Shown: positions 48,203 to 57,179 of the stretch, in pieces
Layout of the letters: each line of letters opens with the position of its first letter
How positions within the stretch are numbered: position 1 is the first letter of the stretch
Origin: Halorussus lipolyticus
GTDB lineage: Archaea; Halobacteriota; Halobacteria; Halobacteriales; Haladaptataceae
Direction: 5' to 3'
DNA length: 64,000 nucleotides
NCBI RefSeq assembly: GCF_029338375.1
Contig: NZ_CP119804.1
Location: forward strand, 248,001-312,000
Program-made: the position numbers and the translations under genes
The notes under the pieces: model-generated
Seen by the model: only the letters and a program-made list of their open reading frames with translations
The model's database searches: none
Told to the model about the DNA's origin: nothing

Positions 48203-48653
48203 CGTGTCTCACCTATCGGTGGGGAGACGCGACGTATAAAAGTGTGCTTTCGGCCTGTTAGGGATAGCCGCCGGCCCGGTCGGTCGGAAATCGCCCGCCG
48301 ACAGCGGGACGGAGATTCGCGCTCGTCGCTCGATTGTGCGCCACCGGTCCCACCGATGGACGCGACGGTCCGGAAGTCGTCGGCGACCGATACCGCGGCG
48401 CGCACTGGCCCGCAGACGCCACTGACTCCACTCCCGGACAAAATTAATTGTAAATTTTCATCCGATTTATAGAGCCGTGGGGAGACGGAGCGTTCGATTT
48501 CGGTCGCTTCGGCCGTTCACGTAATATTGTAAATTAATCCGTGTTGACCAGCCACAGAGTGAAAAATATCTAACGTATTCTGGGGTTTCTGGACCGTGTT
48601 TCCGAAAATCTCTCGCCAGAGTCACCACTTCCGAACGTTGAAGACGGAAGAAG
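48203..48653. other. 451-base region without genes
   Basis: It contains the promoter of the 47924 gene, a GC-rich stretch, and two copies of ATTGTAAATT (48447-48456 and 48526-48535) within AT-rich patches. No open frame with protein-like composition was found, and no RNA other than the tRNA that follows. Confidence 0.5.
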
Positions 48654-48728
48654 TAGCGGGAGGTGGATTTGAACCACCGGTCTGCGGGTTATGAGCCCGC
48701 CGGAATCTCCTGGCTATCCCATCCCGCT
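48654..48728 (-). tRNA. Initiator tRNA-Met (anticodon CAT)
   Basis: A 75-base cloverleaf on the minus strand. Acceptor stem AGCGGGA/TCCCGCT begins with an A1:U72 pair, and the anticodon stem GCGGG-CTCATAA-CCCGC has the three consecutive G:C pairs typical of initiator tRNAs. The T arm is CGGTGGTTCAAATCCACC. No intron, which also fits the initiator. A TATA-like CCTTATTCG (minus strand, 48750-48758) is about 26 bases upstream. Confidence 0.95.
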
Positions 48729-48889
48729 ACCATCACGTAATGCCGTCGAACGAATAAGGGTTGTGATTCCGTCGCCGTATGGGAGTTTCTCTCGGTATTG
48801 TCGGAATAACGGAGGCCCAGACCGGACCGTCCCGCCGGAGGACGCCCCCTACCGGCCGAAAACCGCCTACACCCGGTGTGAACCCCAAG

Positions 48890-48898
48890 AGGTTTATC
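48890..48898 (+). promoter_or_regulatory. TATA-like box of the 48923 membrane-protein gene
   Basis: GGTTTATCG lies about 29 bases before the ATG at 48923, so the long open region further upstream is not translated. Confidence 0.45.
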
Positions 48899-48922
48899 GC
48901 TCGGTCGCACGCTACAAATCGA

Positions 48923-51319
48923 ATGGAGTACGCGCTCGTCCTGCTGTGGTTCGTGGCGTTTCAGGCGCTCGCGTTCGTCGCGTTGCCGCTGGCGGCCCGA
49001 CTGTTCCCCCGGTTTCCGGACCGAGGAGCCTCGTTCGCCCTTCCGGTCGCGTTGGTGGTCGTGACCCTCGTCGGCTACTGGGTCGGCCACCTCGGGTTCG
49101 GTCGCTGGACCGCCTTCCTCGCCGTCGGCGTCCTCGCGGTGCTGTCGGGACTGGTCGCGTGGAGCGACCGGTCGCTCCGCCCGGACGTGGTAACTGCGAG
49201 CGACGAGAGTGGTTTGAGAATTCGTCCGCGCGCGTACGCGGAGACAGTAGTAGTATTCGCCGTCGCGTTCGGCCTGTTGGTCGCCGTCCGGGCCGTAGAC
49301 CCCTCGGTCCACCCCGGCGGGGGCGAGAAGTTCCTCGACTTCGGGATTCTGCAGTCGCTCCTGCGGGCCGAGGTCCTGCCGCCACAGGACATGTGGTGGG
49401 CGGGCGAACACCTTCTGTACTACTACGGCGGGCACCTCGCGTCGGCACTGCTCGCACAGCTTACGGGCACCGAAGCCGAGTTCGCGTACAACCTCGCGCT
49501 GTCGGGGTTTTACGCCGCACTCGTGACCGGGGCCTACGGACTCGCTGGTGCGATGGCCGACGCCCGCGGAGCCTCGCGCCGCGTCGGCGGCGCGCTCGGA
49601 GCCTTCTTCGTCGGTTTCGCGGCCAACCTCGTGACGGCGATTACGGGCCTCGTCTGGCTCCTGCCCGACGAGACGGCCCAAGGCGTGGCCAACTGGGTGG
49701 CGAAGCCGATTTCGGACTCGACCTCCGGCGACCTCGTTTCGTCGGGGCTGGACGAGTTCGGTTACTGGGCACCCAGCCGAGTGATTCCCAACACCATCAA
49801 CGAGTTCCCGCTGTTCTCGTTCCTCAACGGTGACCTCCACGCCCACATGGTCAGCACGCCGTTCATGCTGTTGGTCGCCGCGCTCGGCTACTCCTACTAC
49901 CGGACGAGGACGGGCGCGCTCGGGCGTCGTCGGGCGCTCGCGTTCGGGGGTCTTCCCCTCGTAGTCGGCCTGCTGGGACTGGTCAACGTCTGGAGTTTCC
50001 CGACCGGTCTCGGCGTGGTCTGGCTTGCGGTCCTGTTTGCGCCCGCCCAACCCCTGTCGCTGTTCCCCGGCGTCGGCGAGACCGGCGAACCGGTCGCCGA
50101 CGGCGGCGAATCCGCCACTCCCGAGCAGACCACTTCGTCGGTCGAGGACCTCCTCGGTTCCGAGGCCCGACGCATCGCGGGCGCGTTCGCCGTGACCGGC
50201 GTGGTCGGCGCGCTGGCGATAGCGTGGGTCGCGCCGTTCGTCTTCGGCATCCTCCTCCAGTCGGCGAGCAACCGGAGCATCGCCTTCTTCCCCGAACCGG
50301 CGAGCGCGGTCGGCCTGCTGTTGGTTCACGGCACCTTCCTCGCGGTGTTCGGGGCGTACCTCTGGCCGAGAGCGCGCGAGGAGTTCGACGTTGACCTCGG
50401 CCGGGCAGTCCTGTTGACGGGTGCGCTAGTCGTGCTGGCGTGGGTGGCAAGCTACCCCGTGCTGGTGCTGGTCGTCCCCCTGCTGGCGGTCGGATGGGCG
50501 CTGTTGCGGACCGAGGGCGCGCGGTTCCGCCGCGACGATTCGGCGTCGAACGTGGGCTACGAGACGGTCCTGCTAGTCGCCGGGGCCGGACTCGTCACGC
50601 TGGTCGAGTTCGTCTACGTCCAAGACAGCGCCGCTGGCGGGCGGTTCAACACCGTCTTCAAGGTCTACATGCAGGTGTGGATTCTCTGGGCGACTTCTGC
50701 GGGGGCCGCGCTCGGCGTGCTGGTCTCTCGGGTCGGTCCCGCCGACTGGCGACTCCCGGCGGTCGGCGTGGACCGGGCGGGCGCGATGAGCGGCGTGGCG
50801 GCCCTGCTGGTCGTCTCGACGGCACTCTACGGCGGGATGGCCCTCGGCGGCCACTTCACCTCCGAATACAACCGCATCGACGACCCGACGCTCGACGGCA
50901 AGGCGTTCGTCGAGGACCACCACTCGTCGGAGGCCGAGGCCATCGCGTGGCTGGACGACAGGGAGGGCCAACCCCACATCGCCGCCGCGCCGGGGCGGAA
51001 AGTCTACTCGTGGACCAGTCCCTCGTCGTCGCTGACGGGCCTCCCGGCGGTCATCGGGTGGGTCTACCACGAAGGCATCTACCGCGGCCACGACGCCGCG
51101 AAGGCCCGCGCCAGCGAGGTAGACACCATCTTTACTGGGTCGTGGGACCGGCGCGCGACGCTCCTCGACCGCTACGACGTGGAATACGTCTACGTCGGTC
51201 CTCGCGCTCGGGACCGCTACGGGGCCGACGACCTCCGGTTCGGCCAGTATCCGGGCGTCGAGCGAGTCTTCAGCGACGAGGGTGTGGTCGTCTACCGGGT
51301 CCACCAGTCGAAGCTCTGA
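48923..51319 (+). CDS. Polytopic membrane protein, DUF2298 / Chlor_Arch_YYY family, 798 aa
   Basis: About twelve or more hydrophobic helices run through the first 600 residues. The family-defining Tyr triplet occurs in EHLLYYYGGHLASALL, followed by a conserved GDLHAHMVSTPFMLLVAALG. A soluble C-terminal region (about 690-798) contains HIAAAPGRKVYSW and ends in a beta pair. The topology and the acidic loop resemble GT-C glycosyltransferases, so a lipid-linked-sugar substrate is possible but inferred. The start at ATG 48923 is fixed by the TATA box and by the hydrophobic beginning MEYALVLLWFVAFQALAF. Confidence 0.85.
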   Translation: MEYALVLLWFVAFQALAFVALPLAARLFPRFPDRGASFALPVALVVVTLVGYWVGHLGFGRWTAFLAVGVLAVLSGLVAWSDRSLRPDVVTASDESGLRIRPRAYAETVVVFAVAFGLLVAVRAVDPSVHPGGGEKFLDFGILQSLLRAEVLPPQDMWWAGEHLLYYYGGHLASALLAQLTGTEAEFAYNLALSGFYAALVTGAYGLAGAMADARGASRRVGGALGAFFVGFAANLVTAITGLVWLLPDETAQGVANWVAKPISDSTSGDLVSSGLDEFGYWAPSRVIPNTINEFPLFSFLNGDLHAHMVSTPFMLLVAALGYSYYRTRTGALGRRRALAFGGLPLVVGLLGLVNVWSFPTGLGVVWLAVLFAPAQPLSLFPGVGETGEPVADGGESATPEQTTSSVEDLLGSEARRIAGAFAVTGVVGALAIAWVAPFVFGILLQSASNRSIAFFPEPASAVGLLLVHGTFLAVFGAYLWPRAREEFDVDLGRAVLLTGALVVLAWVASYPVLVLVVPLLAVGWALLRTEGARFRRDDSASNVGYETVLLVAGAGLVTLVEFVYVQDSAAGGRFNTVFKVYMQVWILWATSAGAALGVLVSRVGPADWRLPAVGVDRAGAMSGVAALLVVSTALYGGMALGGHFTSEYNRIDDPTLDGKAFVEDHHSSEAEAIAWLDDREGQPHIAAAPGRKVYSWTSPSSSLTGLPAVIGWVYHEGIYRGHDAAKARASEVDTIFTGSWDRRATLLDRYDVEYVYVGPRARDRYGADDLRFGQYPGVERVFSDEGVVVYRVHQSKL

Positions 51320-51437
51320 ATCGAAGCACCTCGCCGACGCCCCGGAGCAATTTTTCTATTGCTTAGGCAAACAAATACAATCCTAATGGACCAGATAAAC
51401 ACCGAAAACGAAACAGCAAACTGAATCCGTACCCCGC

Positions 51438-51671
51438 TCAGTCGTCCGACGCGCTCTCTTCTCGCCACGCCGACCGGCAGTCGTCGCTACAGAAGTCGTA
51501 GATTTCGGCCGTGCCCTCGTCGTCCCGGAGAGTAGCGACCGGATGCCACTCCTCGCGGTCGATGCTCTCGTCGCAGTGGGTACACTGCTGGCTCACGCTG
51601 TCGCCGTCACCTTCGCTGTCGTCGTTCGAGTTCCCCAGTGGTTCATGCCGTTGGGTTTGGTGTCGGTGCAT
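51438..51671 (-). CDS. Small zinc-binding protein, 77 aa
   Basis: A Ser/Asp-rich N-terminal half precedes a zinc-binding domain with CTHCDESIDREEWHPV and YDFCSDDCRSAWR, a CxxC...CxxxC pattern with an FCS motif as in TRASH-like or small treble-clef proteins. It is probably a regulatory or structural zinc protein. It is the gene nearest the HalOD1 protein (29 bases away), on the same strand. Confidence 0.7.
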   Translation of the reverse strand: MHRHQTQRHEPLGNSNDDSEGDGDSVSQQCTHCDESIDREEWHPVATLRDDEGTAEIYDFCSDDCRSAWREESASDD

Positions 51672-51700
51672 GGCTCTAGAAGCGCCTCACTCTCCTTGTC

Positions 51701-52018
51701 TTACGAGAGGTCGGTCCCGGCGCGGCGGGCCTCGGCGTCGTCGGCGACGCCAACAGCGAGGTCTTGCTGGGTCACTTCGACTTCGCCCTCGCCGCTGACA
51801 ACCACGTCGCATCCCGCGAAGGAGAACTCCACGTAGCCCTGATTCCGGCCGCTACCGCGGGTCGCGGAGAACAGTCGGTCGAGCGCGTCCGGGTCGATGA
51901 CGTGATAGAGCGGTCCGACTTCGGTCGGGTCCTTGCCGGTCTCGTCGGCGACTGCCTCGATAACGCGCTGGCTCGTAGACTTCCCTTCGTGGGTCTTCCC
52001 CTGCATTGTCGTGCTCAT
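51701..52018 (-). CDS. HalOD1 output domain protein
   Basis: The 105-residue protein has the HalOD1 pattern: SQRVIEAVADETGKDPTEVG, VIDPDALDRLF and the C-terminal strands VEFSFAGCDVVVSGEGEV. It follows the Bat-like regulator on the same strand with a 120-base gap, so a signalling partnership is possible but not shown. The second such protein in the window is at 25558. Confidence 0.82.
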   Translation of the reverse strand: MSTTMQGKTHEGKSTSQRVIEAVADETGKDPTEVGPLYHVIDPDALDRLFSATRGSGRNQGYVEFSFAGCDVVVSGEGEVEVTQQDLAVGVADDAEARRAGTDLS

Positions 52019-52138
52019 TCTCTATTTCATTCTATAGGTGGATAGAGGGATAGGGATTCACGATAGATGTATAGCCGACGCCCCGACCGGAAATTTATAT
52101 ATCTAAATCCGGCCCGAAAAATCGGGAGCGCGACGAAA

Positions 52139-55100
52139 TCAGTCGTCCTCGAATAGCAGGCCGAACAGGGCGCGTTCGGCCGCCCGGAGGTGACGGCTCA
52201 CGGTCGGTTGGGACACGTCGAGGACCTCGGCGATGTCCTCGGCGGTACTCTCGCGGGGCCACTCGAAGAACCCGCTGAGGTAGGCCGTCCGGAGGACTTC
52301 GCGCTGACGGTCGGTGAGACGTTCGGTGAGTTCCGACTCGAACTCTTGGCGGGTCATCACGGGTTCGTCGCGCTCCCGGCGAGCGACTAGTTCCACGTCG
52401 TCGTAGTACTCCTCGAAGCGGTCCACGAACGCCCGCACGTCGGCGCTCTGGGGGAGGCGAATCACGAATCTGGTCTCGTCCTTGGTCGCGGTTATCGACT
52501 GGGGTATCGCGCCGCGGTCAACCAGCGACCCGAGGAAGGAGTCGTGGGCCAGCGTACACTCGTAGAGGTACTCGCCGTCGCGCTCGGTGATGAGGCGCAC
52601 GCTCTCTATCCACGACACGTCCTCGACGTACCCGATGGTCCGGTCGGGCGGCAGGTCCCGAATGGTGAAGAAAGCGTGGAGGCGGCCGTCCTCTCGCTCG
52701 ACTGCGTTCTCGAACTCGAATTCGGCGTCGGTCTGGGTCACGAACGCCAGCAGGGGACTGTCGACCCCGCGGACCCGGAAGTCGAGTTCGATGGAGCGCT
52801 CGCTCACGAGGGCTTGGCGCTGTTCGAGCGAGTTGAGCGCGTAGCCGATGGTCTCGCCGAGTTCGGTCAGCACCGCCTGCTCCATCTCGTTGAAGACATC
52901 GGTCTCGCTGGCGTACAGAATCAACACGCCGCGGAGCGCCCCGCCGTAGACCACCGGCACCGAGACACACGACCGATAGCCCCGTTTGAGCGCCTGCTCG
53001 CGCCACGGGTCGAACGGCGGGTCGCCCAGCAGGTCGTTCTGGACCTGCAACTCCTGCGTTCGGACCGCCCGTCCGGCCGGTCCCTCGCCGTGGGCGTCGC
53101 CCTCCTCGGCAGTCATGATGGTGTCTTCGAGGTACCCCTCCTCGACACCGGCCCACGCCTGCGGTTGGACCTCGCCGCTCGCCCGGTCGTGCTTGCCGAA
53201 CCACGCGAACCGGTAGGGACCGGTCTGGGTCAGTCGGTCACAGACCGCCTGCATCACGTCGTCCTGCGAGGAGGCTTGGGTCAGCGCCTTCGTAATCTCC
53301 CGAATCACGTGGTTGATTCGGTTGACCCGCTCCAACTCCCGGTTTTTCTCCTGCAAGTCGTTGCGCTGGTCTCGCAGGGTCTCCTCGCGTTCGGCCCGGT
53401 CTAACGCCGACCGAACGTTCGAACACAGCATGTCTGCCAGCGAGGCGTCGGTCGGGTCGAAGTGATGCGTCTCGGGGGCCGCCGCGAGGAAGACGCCGTA
53501 CTTGCCGAGCGGAATCGCCAGCGCGCTCCCCTTCGCGATGCTCTTGCCGAGTTCGGCCGCGAGGTTGTCGAACGTCTTGGACTCGCCCTCCACGAACGTC
53601 CGCCACGCCACGTCGTCGGTCCCGCTTCCGAGGAGCGCGTCGTCGATGGCCCCGCCCGACCATCGCCGGACCGTCGAAACCAGCGCGCCCTTCTCGTCGT
53701 CGTAGAGCGCCACGGCCGCGTTCGGGAAGCCCAGCGTCTCGTCGGCGGCGTCCACCGCCAACTCGCAGATTTCGGTCGGGGTCTCGGCCTCGGTCAGCGA
53801 CTCGAACAACTCGTTGAGCGAGGTGAGTTTCTCCTCGCGGCGCTTGCGGTCGGAAACGTCCCGGACCACGCCGACTCGCCCGGCCTCACTGCCCAGCGGG
53901 AGGAGCGTGATTCTGGCCTCGACGGGGACGTGTCTGCCGTCGGCAGTCGGTATCTCCGTCTCCATCGTCACGGCCTCCTCGCCGTTTTCGAGGGCCTCCC
54001 GAACCCACTCCAACTTCTCGGAGATGTGTTTGCGCAGGACCTTCGAGACGTGTTCGCCGAGCAGTTCCTCGCGGTCGTAGCCCGTGAGTTCGACGTAGGC
54101 GTCGTTGACCGCGACGAACCGCGAGTCGGCGTCGAGGGCGTACACCCCGTCGTCCACCGCGTTGAGCATGGCCTCGTAGCGTTCGAGTCGGCGCTCGCGC
54201 TCACTCCGCTGGATGGCGGTCGTGAGGATGCGGGCGATGTTCTGGACGAACTGCACGTCGTGGTCGCTGTAGGACTTGGGCTTAGTGTCGTGGGCACCCA
54301 GCACGCCCCACGGTTCGTCGGGCGACCCGATGACGACGCTGATACCGCTGGACACGTCGACCGACGCGAGGAGTTGGTCGTCGGCGAACCGGTCTTCGGT
54401 CTCGAAGTCCTCGACCACGACCGGTTTCTCGGTCAGGAGGGTGTACCCTCCCTGCGAGTCGCGGTCGGTGCCGATAGTCGCGGTGTTCCACACGTCGTCG
54501 CCCCACCCGAGGCCGGTCCGGGCCAGCAGGTCGTCCTCGTCGGGGCGGTACTCCAGCACGCCGGCGTACTCGTTGTCGAGGGCGTCAGCCACGAGTTCGG
54601 TCGCCTCGTCCATCAGGTCGGGGACCGACAGGTCTTCGAGCGCGTGCCGGGAGAACTTCGAGAGGGCCTCCTGCTGGCGAATCCGGTTGCGGAGTTCCGA
54701 CTCTTGGCGCTTCCGACCCGAGATGTCCCGGACGATGCCGGTGAACAGCACGCTGTCGCCCGAGGTGAACTCGCTGAACGAGATGCCGAGCGGGATTTCG
54801 GTCCCGTCTCGGCGCTCGCCGGAGAGTTCGAGGTAGTCCCAATCGAGGCGGCGCTCACCCTCGTCGAGGTACCGCTGGAGACCTTCTATATAACGCTCGG
54901 CGAACCGCTCGGGCATGAGTTCGGTCAGCGACTCGCCCACGAGTTCCTCGGGAGCGTAGCCGAAAATATCGTCCACGGCGGCGTTGGCGAATCGGATGGT
55001 GCTGTCGGTGTCGATAACGAGGACCACGTCAGAAAGCTCCTCGGCGAGCGCCCGGAAGTGTTCGCCCCCGACGCCCCCGTCCTCGGCGCTCTCGGAGGTG

Positions 55101-55468
55101 ACGGCGTTCTCGATTCGCCGGGCCAGTGCCCGAACCTGCTCGGTTTCGGCCCGGCGCAACTGGTCGCCCGTGACCTCGACAGTGGCGTCGACTTCGGTCT
55201 CCGTGGCGACGCCCGGAACGACATCGACGCGGACGCCCGATTGCTCGCGCCGGAGCATCGATTCAAGGTCGCCGTTTGCGCCCTCGGCGACGGTCGCGTC
55301 GAGAACGATGTAATCGATTTCCTCCTCGCCGAGGGTGGCGAGCGCCTGCCCGAGACTGGCGACCGAGGAGAGTTCGACCGCGGGTCGGTCGTCCTCGAAC
55401 AGCGATTCGAGTCGCTCGCCCGTCGCGTCACTGTCGGCGACGTAGAGTACACGAACCGCGTCAGTCAT
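52139..55468 (-). CDS. Bat-type multidomain sensor-regulator (receiver-like, PAS, GAF, HTH), 1109 aa
   Basis: Layout by residue: receiver-like 1-120 with Asp57 (IDYIVLDATV); PAS 140-255 (VVLVIDTDSTIRFANAAVDD); GAF 265-415; PAS 425-545 (DGVYALDADSRFVAVNDAYV); GAF 555-690; GAF 720-875 (VMQAVCDRLTQTGPYRFAWF); the bacterioopsin-activator domain 885-1035; and a C-terminal HTH_10 domain 1045-1105 (LTDRQREVLRTAYLSGFF, TAEDIAEVLDVSQPTVSRHL). This is the Bat family, related to the light and oxygen response regulator of bacteriorhodopsin genes. No rhodopsin gene is in the window. A TATA-like GATAAACG (minus strand) near 55491 gives a leaderless start at 55468. Confidence 0.92.
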   Translation of the reverse strand: MTDAVRVLYVADSDATGERLESLFEDDRPAVELSSVASLGQALATLGEEEIDYIVLDATVAEGANGDLESMLRREQSGVRVDVVPGVATETEVDATVEVTGDQLRRAETEQVRALARRIENAVTSESAEDGGVGGEHFRALAEELSDVVLVIDTDSTIRFANAAVDDIFGYAPEELVGESLTELMPERFAERYIEGLQRYLDEGERRLDWDYLELSGERRDGTEIPLGISFSEFTSGDSVLFTGIVRDISGRKRQESELRNRIRQQEALSKFSRHALEDLSVPDLMDEATELVADALDNEYAGVLEYRPDEDDLLARTGLGWGDDVWNTATIGTDRDSQGGYTLLTEKPVVVEDFETEDRFADDQLLASVDVSSGISVVIGSPDEPWGVLGAHDTKPKSYSDHDVQFVQNIARILTTAIQRSERERRLERYEAMLNAVDDGVYALDADSRFVAVNDAYVELTGYDREELLGEHVSKVLRKHISEKLEWVREALENGEEAVTMETEIPTADGRHVPVEARITLLPLGSEAGRVGVVRDVSDRKRREEKLTSLNELFESLTEAETPTEICELAVDAADETLGFPNAAVALYDDEKGALVSTVRRWSGGAIDDALLGSGTDDVAWRTFVEGESKTFDNLAAELGKSIAKGSALAIPLGKYGVFLAAAPETHHFDPTDASLADMLCSNVRSALDRAEREETLRDQRNDLQEKNRELERVNRINHVIREITKALTQASSQDDVMQAVCDRLTQTGPYRFAWFGKHDRASGEVQPQAWAGVEEGYLEDTIMTAEEGDAHGEGPAGRAVRTQELQVQNDLLGDPPFDPWREQALKRGYRSCVSVPVVYGGALRGVLILYASETDVFNEMEQAVLTELGETIGYALNSLEQRQALVSERSIELDFRVRGVDSPLLAFVTQTDAEFEFENAVEREDGRLHAFFTIRDLPPDRTIGYVEDVSWIESVRLITERDGEYLYECTLAHDSFLGSLVDRGAIPQSITATKDETRFVIRLPQSADVRAFVDRFEEYYDDVELVARRERDEPVMTRQEFESELTERLTDRQREVLRTAYLSGFFEWPRESTAEDIAEVLDVSQPTVSRHLRAAERALFGLLFEDD

Positions 55469-55490
55469 CGTTGGGTAGCCTGAATCACGT

Positions 55491-55498
55491 TTATCGCT
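55491..55498 (-). promoter_or_regulatory. TATA-like box of the Bat-type gene
   Basis: On the minus strand GCGATAAACG lies about 27 bases before the ATG at 55468. Confidence 0.4.
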
Positions 55499-55568
55499 TG
55501 TGTGACGGTCGTTGCCGGGACCGGTGGCGAAACCGCACCGGGCCGAGTTTCTGATGTGGAAACGAGTT

Positions 55569-55584
55569 CGTCTATAAATAGACG
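55569..55584. promoter_or_regulatory. 16-base palindrome CGTCTAT-AA-ATAGACG
   Basis: This perfect inverted repeat with a two-base centre lies between the Bat-type gene and the small gene at 55634. Its AT-rich centre also reads as a TATA-like box in both directions. It could be a regulator-binding site for the Bat-type promoter 85 bases away, or a promoter or terminator element. Confidence 0.45.
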
Positions 55585-55633
55585 ACTAGAGCGGAAAAAG
55601 GGTACGGCTTACGTCAGATTTCGAACACGACGG

Positions 55634-55807
55634 CTAGTCTTGCCCAGTTGCCACGTCCACGTCCTCGAACCTGACTTCGACCGACTCGCCGTATCGGTCG
55701 CCGTTCTCCTCGTCGTGGCGCTTGAATGTCGGCGGTTCGACTCGAACGTCGATGGTGCAGGTCCCGTCGCCCACCTGCCGGGCGAGGTCGAGTTGTTGTT
55801 GGTCCAC
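55634..55807 (-). CDS. Small hypothetical protein, about 57 aa (start uncertain)
   Basis: The frame encodes an acidic peptide with CTIDVRVEPPTFKRHDEENG and GESVEVRFEDVDVATGQD, a single beta-rich domain with haloarchaeal composition. GTG 55807 is a tentative start. In the same region an ATG in another frame opens MPDNPEKQTR, which looks like a natural N-terminus, so a single-base shift near 55808-55830 may separate the two halves. No family recognised. Confidence 0.45.
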   Translation of the reverse strand: MDQQQLDLARQVGDGTCTIDVRVEPPTFKRHDEENGDRYGESVEVRFEDVDVATGQD

Positions 55808-55936
55808 CTCGTCTGTTTCTCGGGATTGTCGGGCATGCTGGCGTCGGAGCCACGGGAGAGAAGGGAGTAAGGGTTGTGGCGGGATGCAGGACATTCGGAC
55901 ACCGTAATCAGCAGTCGCTCGCCGATTAGTTCGTCG

Positions 55937-55964
55937 CAGAAATGCGCCGGCCGGGACTTGAACC
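55937..55964 (-). repeat. 28-base copy of the tRNA-Gly 3' end
   Basis: The bases at 55937-55964 are identical to 56062-56089, which cover the T arm and acceptor 3' end of the tRNA-Gly gene plus six flanking bases. The T stem is broken in the copy, so it is not a functional tRNA. Confidence 0.75.
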
Positions 55965-56067
55965 GGAGCCAGACGTTCTTGCTCACCTCGCTCCGCTCGG
56001 TTACGCGAGCATGCGACTGGCAGGGCTCAAGTCTCTGTGCATTTCGTCTCACTTCGTTCGCCAGAAA

Positions 56068-56138
56068 TGCGCCGGCCGGGACTTGAACCCGGGTCGATGG
56101 CTTGGAAGGCCATAGTCATACCACTAGACCACCGGCGC
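56068..56138 (-). tRNA. tRNA-Gly (anticodon TCC)
   Basis: A 71-base cloverleaf on the minus strand. Acceptor stem GCGCCGG/CCGGCGC with discriminator A; anticodon arm ATGGC-CTTCCAA-GCCAT gives TCC, reading GGA; T arm CCGGGTTCAAGTCCCGG. CCA is not encoded and there is no intron. Flanked by partial copies of its own sequence on both sides. Confidence 0.95.
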
Positions 56139-56174
56139 ATTGCGCTCACTTCGTTCGCTTATGCGCCGAGGCTT

Positions 56175-56206
56175 GCAAATCCTCCGGATTTGCTCACCAC
56201 CGGCGC
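56175..56206. repeat. Hairpin and partial tRNA-Gly 5' copy
   Basis: A perfect hairpin GCAAATCC-TCC-GGATTTGC (56175-56193) is followed by ACCACCGGCGC (56196-56206), an 11-base copy of the tRNA-Gly 5' end (56128-56138 on the plus strand). Confidence 0.65.
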
Positions 56207-56246
56207 GTAGCTACATTTCCTCCTTTGCCGTCCGGCAATAAGGGCC

Positions 56247-56930
56247 TTACTGTTTCGTCCCGCGAACCACCGCGTAGCAGTTCCCGCTCGAAATCTCGAA
56301 CTCGACCAGTTCGAGGAGACTCGCGGCCACGTCGGCCTCGAACTCGTCGGGCGAGTAGATGTGGTAGAACCGCTCGACAGTCTCGCCGCCGGGGAGCGTC
56401 CAGTCTACGGTGGTGTCGAAACCCCGCTCTCGGTCGAAGTTGTCGTGGGCGGTACTCCACGCGCTGACGAGGCCCCGGCCATCCGGCCCGAGGACGCGGC
56501 CGAGTTCGTTCAGGCTTTCGACGCGGGCCTCCCGAGTCGGGAGGTGGTGGAGGGTAGCGACGTAGACCGCGAGGTCGATGGTCGCGTCCCGGAGCGGAAC
56601 CCTCGCGGCGTCGGCCTGCACGAGGTCCGCGTCGAAACCCCGGTCGGCGGCGCGCTGGCGGGCGGTGTCGAGGAGTCCGCGACTCACGTCCACGCCAACC
56701 ACGCGGTCGGCGTGGTCGGCCAGCAGTTCGGCGTGGCGACCGTTGCCACACCCGAGGTCGAGCGCCGTCGGGGCGCTCTCGGCGTGCTTCGAAACGAACT
56801 CCTCGACCTCGGGCCACGCGTACTCTCTGGTCTGGGCGAAGTGGTCGGCGATGTAGTCGTAGGTCGCCTGTACGTCGGCGCGCTCGGTCGCGTTGGCGTC
56901 GTCTCGATGGCCTCGGTTCGCCCCATCCAT
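56247..56930 (-). CDS. Class I SAM-dependent methyltransferase (Trm9/ALKBH8-like)
   Basis: The 227-residue Rossmann-fold methyltransferase has motif I ALDLGCGNGRHAELLADHAD, an acidic motif II region RVVGVDVSRGLLDTARQRAA, VQADAARVPLRDATIDLAVY, and the C-terminal GNCYAVVRGTKQ, which resembles the end of Trm9/ALKBH8 enzymes that modify wobble uridine in tRNA. A small-molecule substrate is the alternative. It lies next to the tRNA-Gly(TCC) gene, whose wobble base is U, an interesting coincidence only. It is divergent from pilB2. Confidence 0.85.
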   Translation of the reverse strand: MDGANRGHRDDANATERADVQATYDYIADHFAQTREYAWPEVEEFVSKHAESAPTALDLGCGNGRHAELLADHADRVVGVDVSRGLLDTARQRAADRGFDADLVQADAARVPLRDATIDLAVYVATLHHLPTREARVESLNELGRVLGPDGRGLVSAWSTAHDNFDRERGFDTTVDWTLPGGETVERFYHIYSPDEFEADVAASLLELVEFEISSGNCYAVVRGTKQ

Positions 56931-57097
56931 GCGTTTGGGTGGGTGACGGGGCGTGAAAACGACTCCGATGAAAGTTACACCGCATTATAAATTGTGACTA
57001 CGTGCGCGTTGTGTCGGAGACCGCGAACTGCGCGAGGCCGTCCTCTCGTCGGTCTCGTCACGGCGTCTCCGAACACGACCCGCACCGCTGACCGGTG

Positions 57098-57106
57098 ATT
57101 TAAGTA
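57098..57106 (+). promoter_or_regulatory. TATA-like box of the second pilBC pair
   Basis: GATTTAAGT at 57098-57106 is the clearest promoter element upstream of pilB2 and implies a 5' leader of roughly 50 bases. Confidence 0.4.
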
Positions 57107-57179
57107 CCCCCGCTGTGATGTGGCGCGTGAACTGTCACGGGCGGCCGGTGGACCGCCGGCTACCCGCACCTGACTCACC

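Noticed and set aside
48689..50329. 546-codon minus-strand frame opposite the YYY-family membrane protein gene
   Set aside because: Arg/Gln/Glu-rich shadow without domains; the plus strand has a clear polytopic protein with promoter.
53462..55483. Long plus-strand frame antisense to the Bat-type gene
   Set aside because: Mirror frame; the minus-strand protein has well-ordered PAS, GAF and HTH domains.
55937..55964. Second tRNA-Gly gene
   Set aside because: Only the 3' part is present, the T stem is disrupted, and no anticodon arm can be formed upstream.
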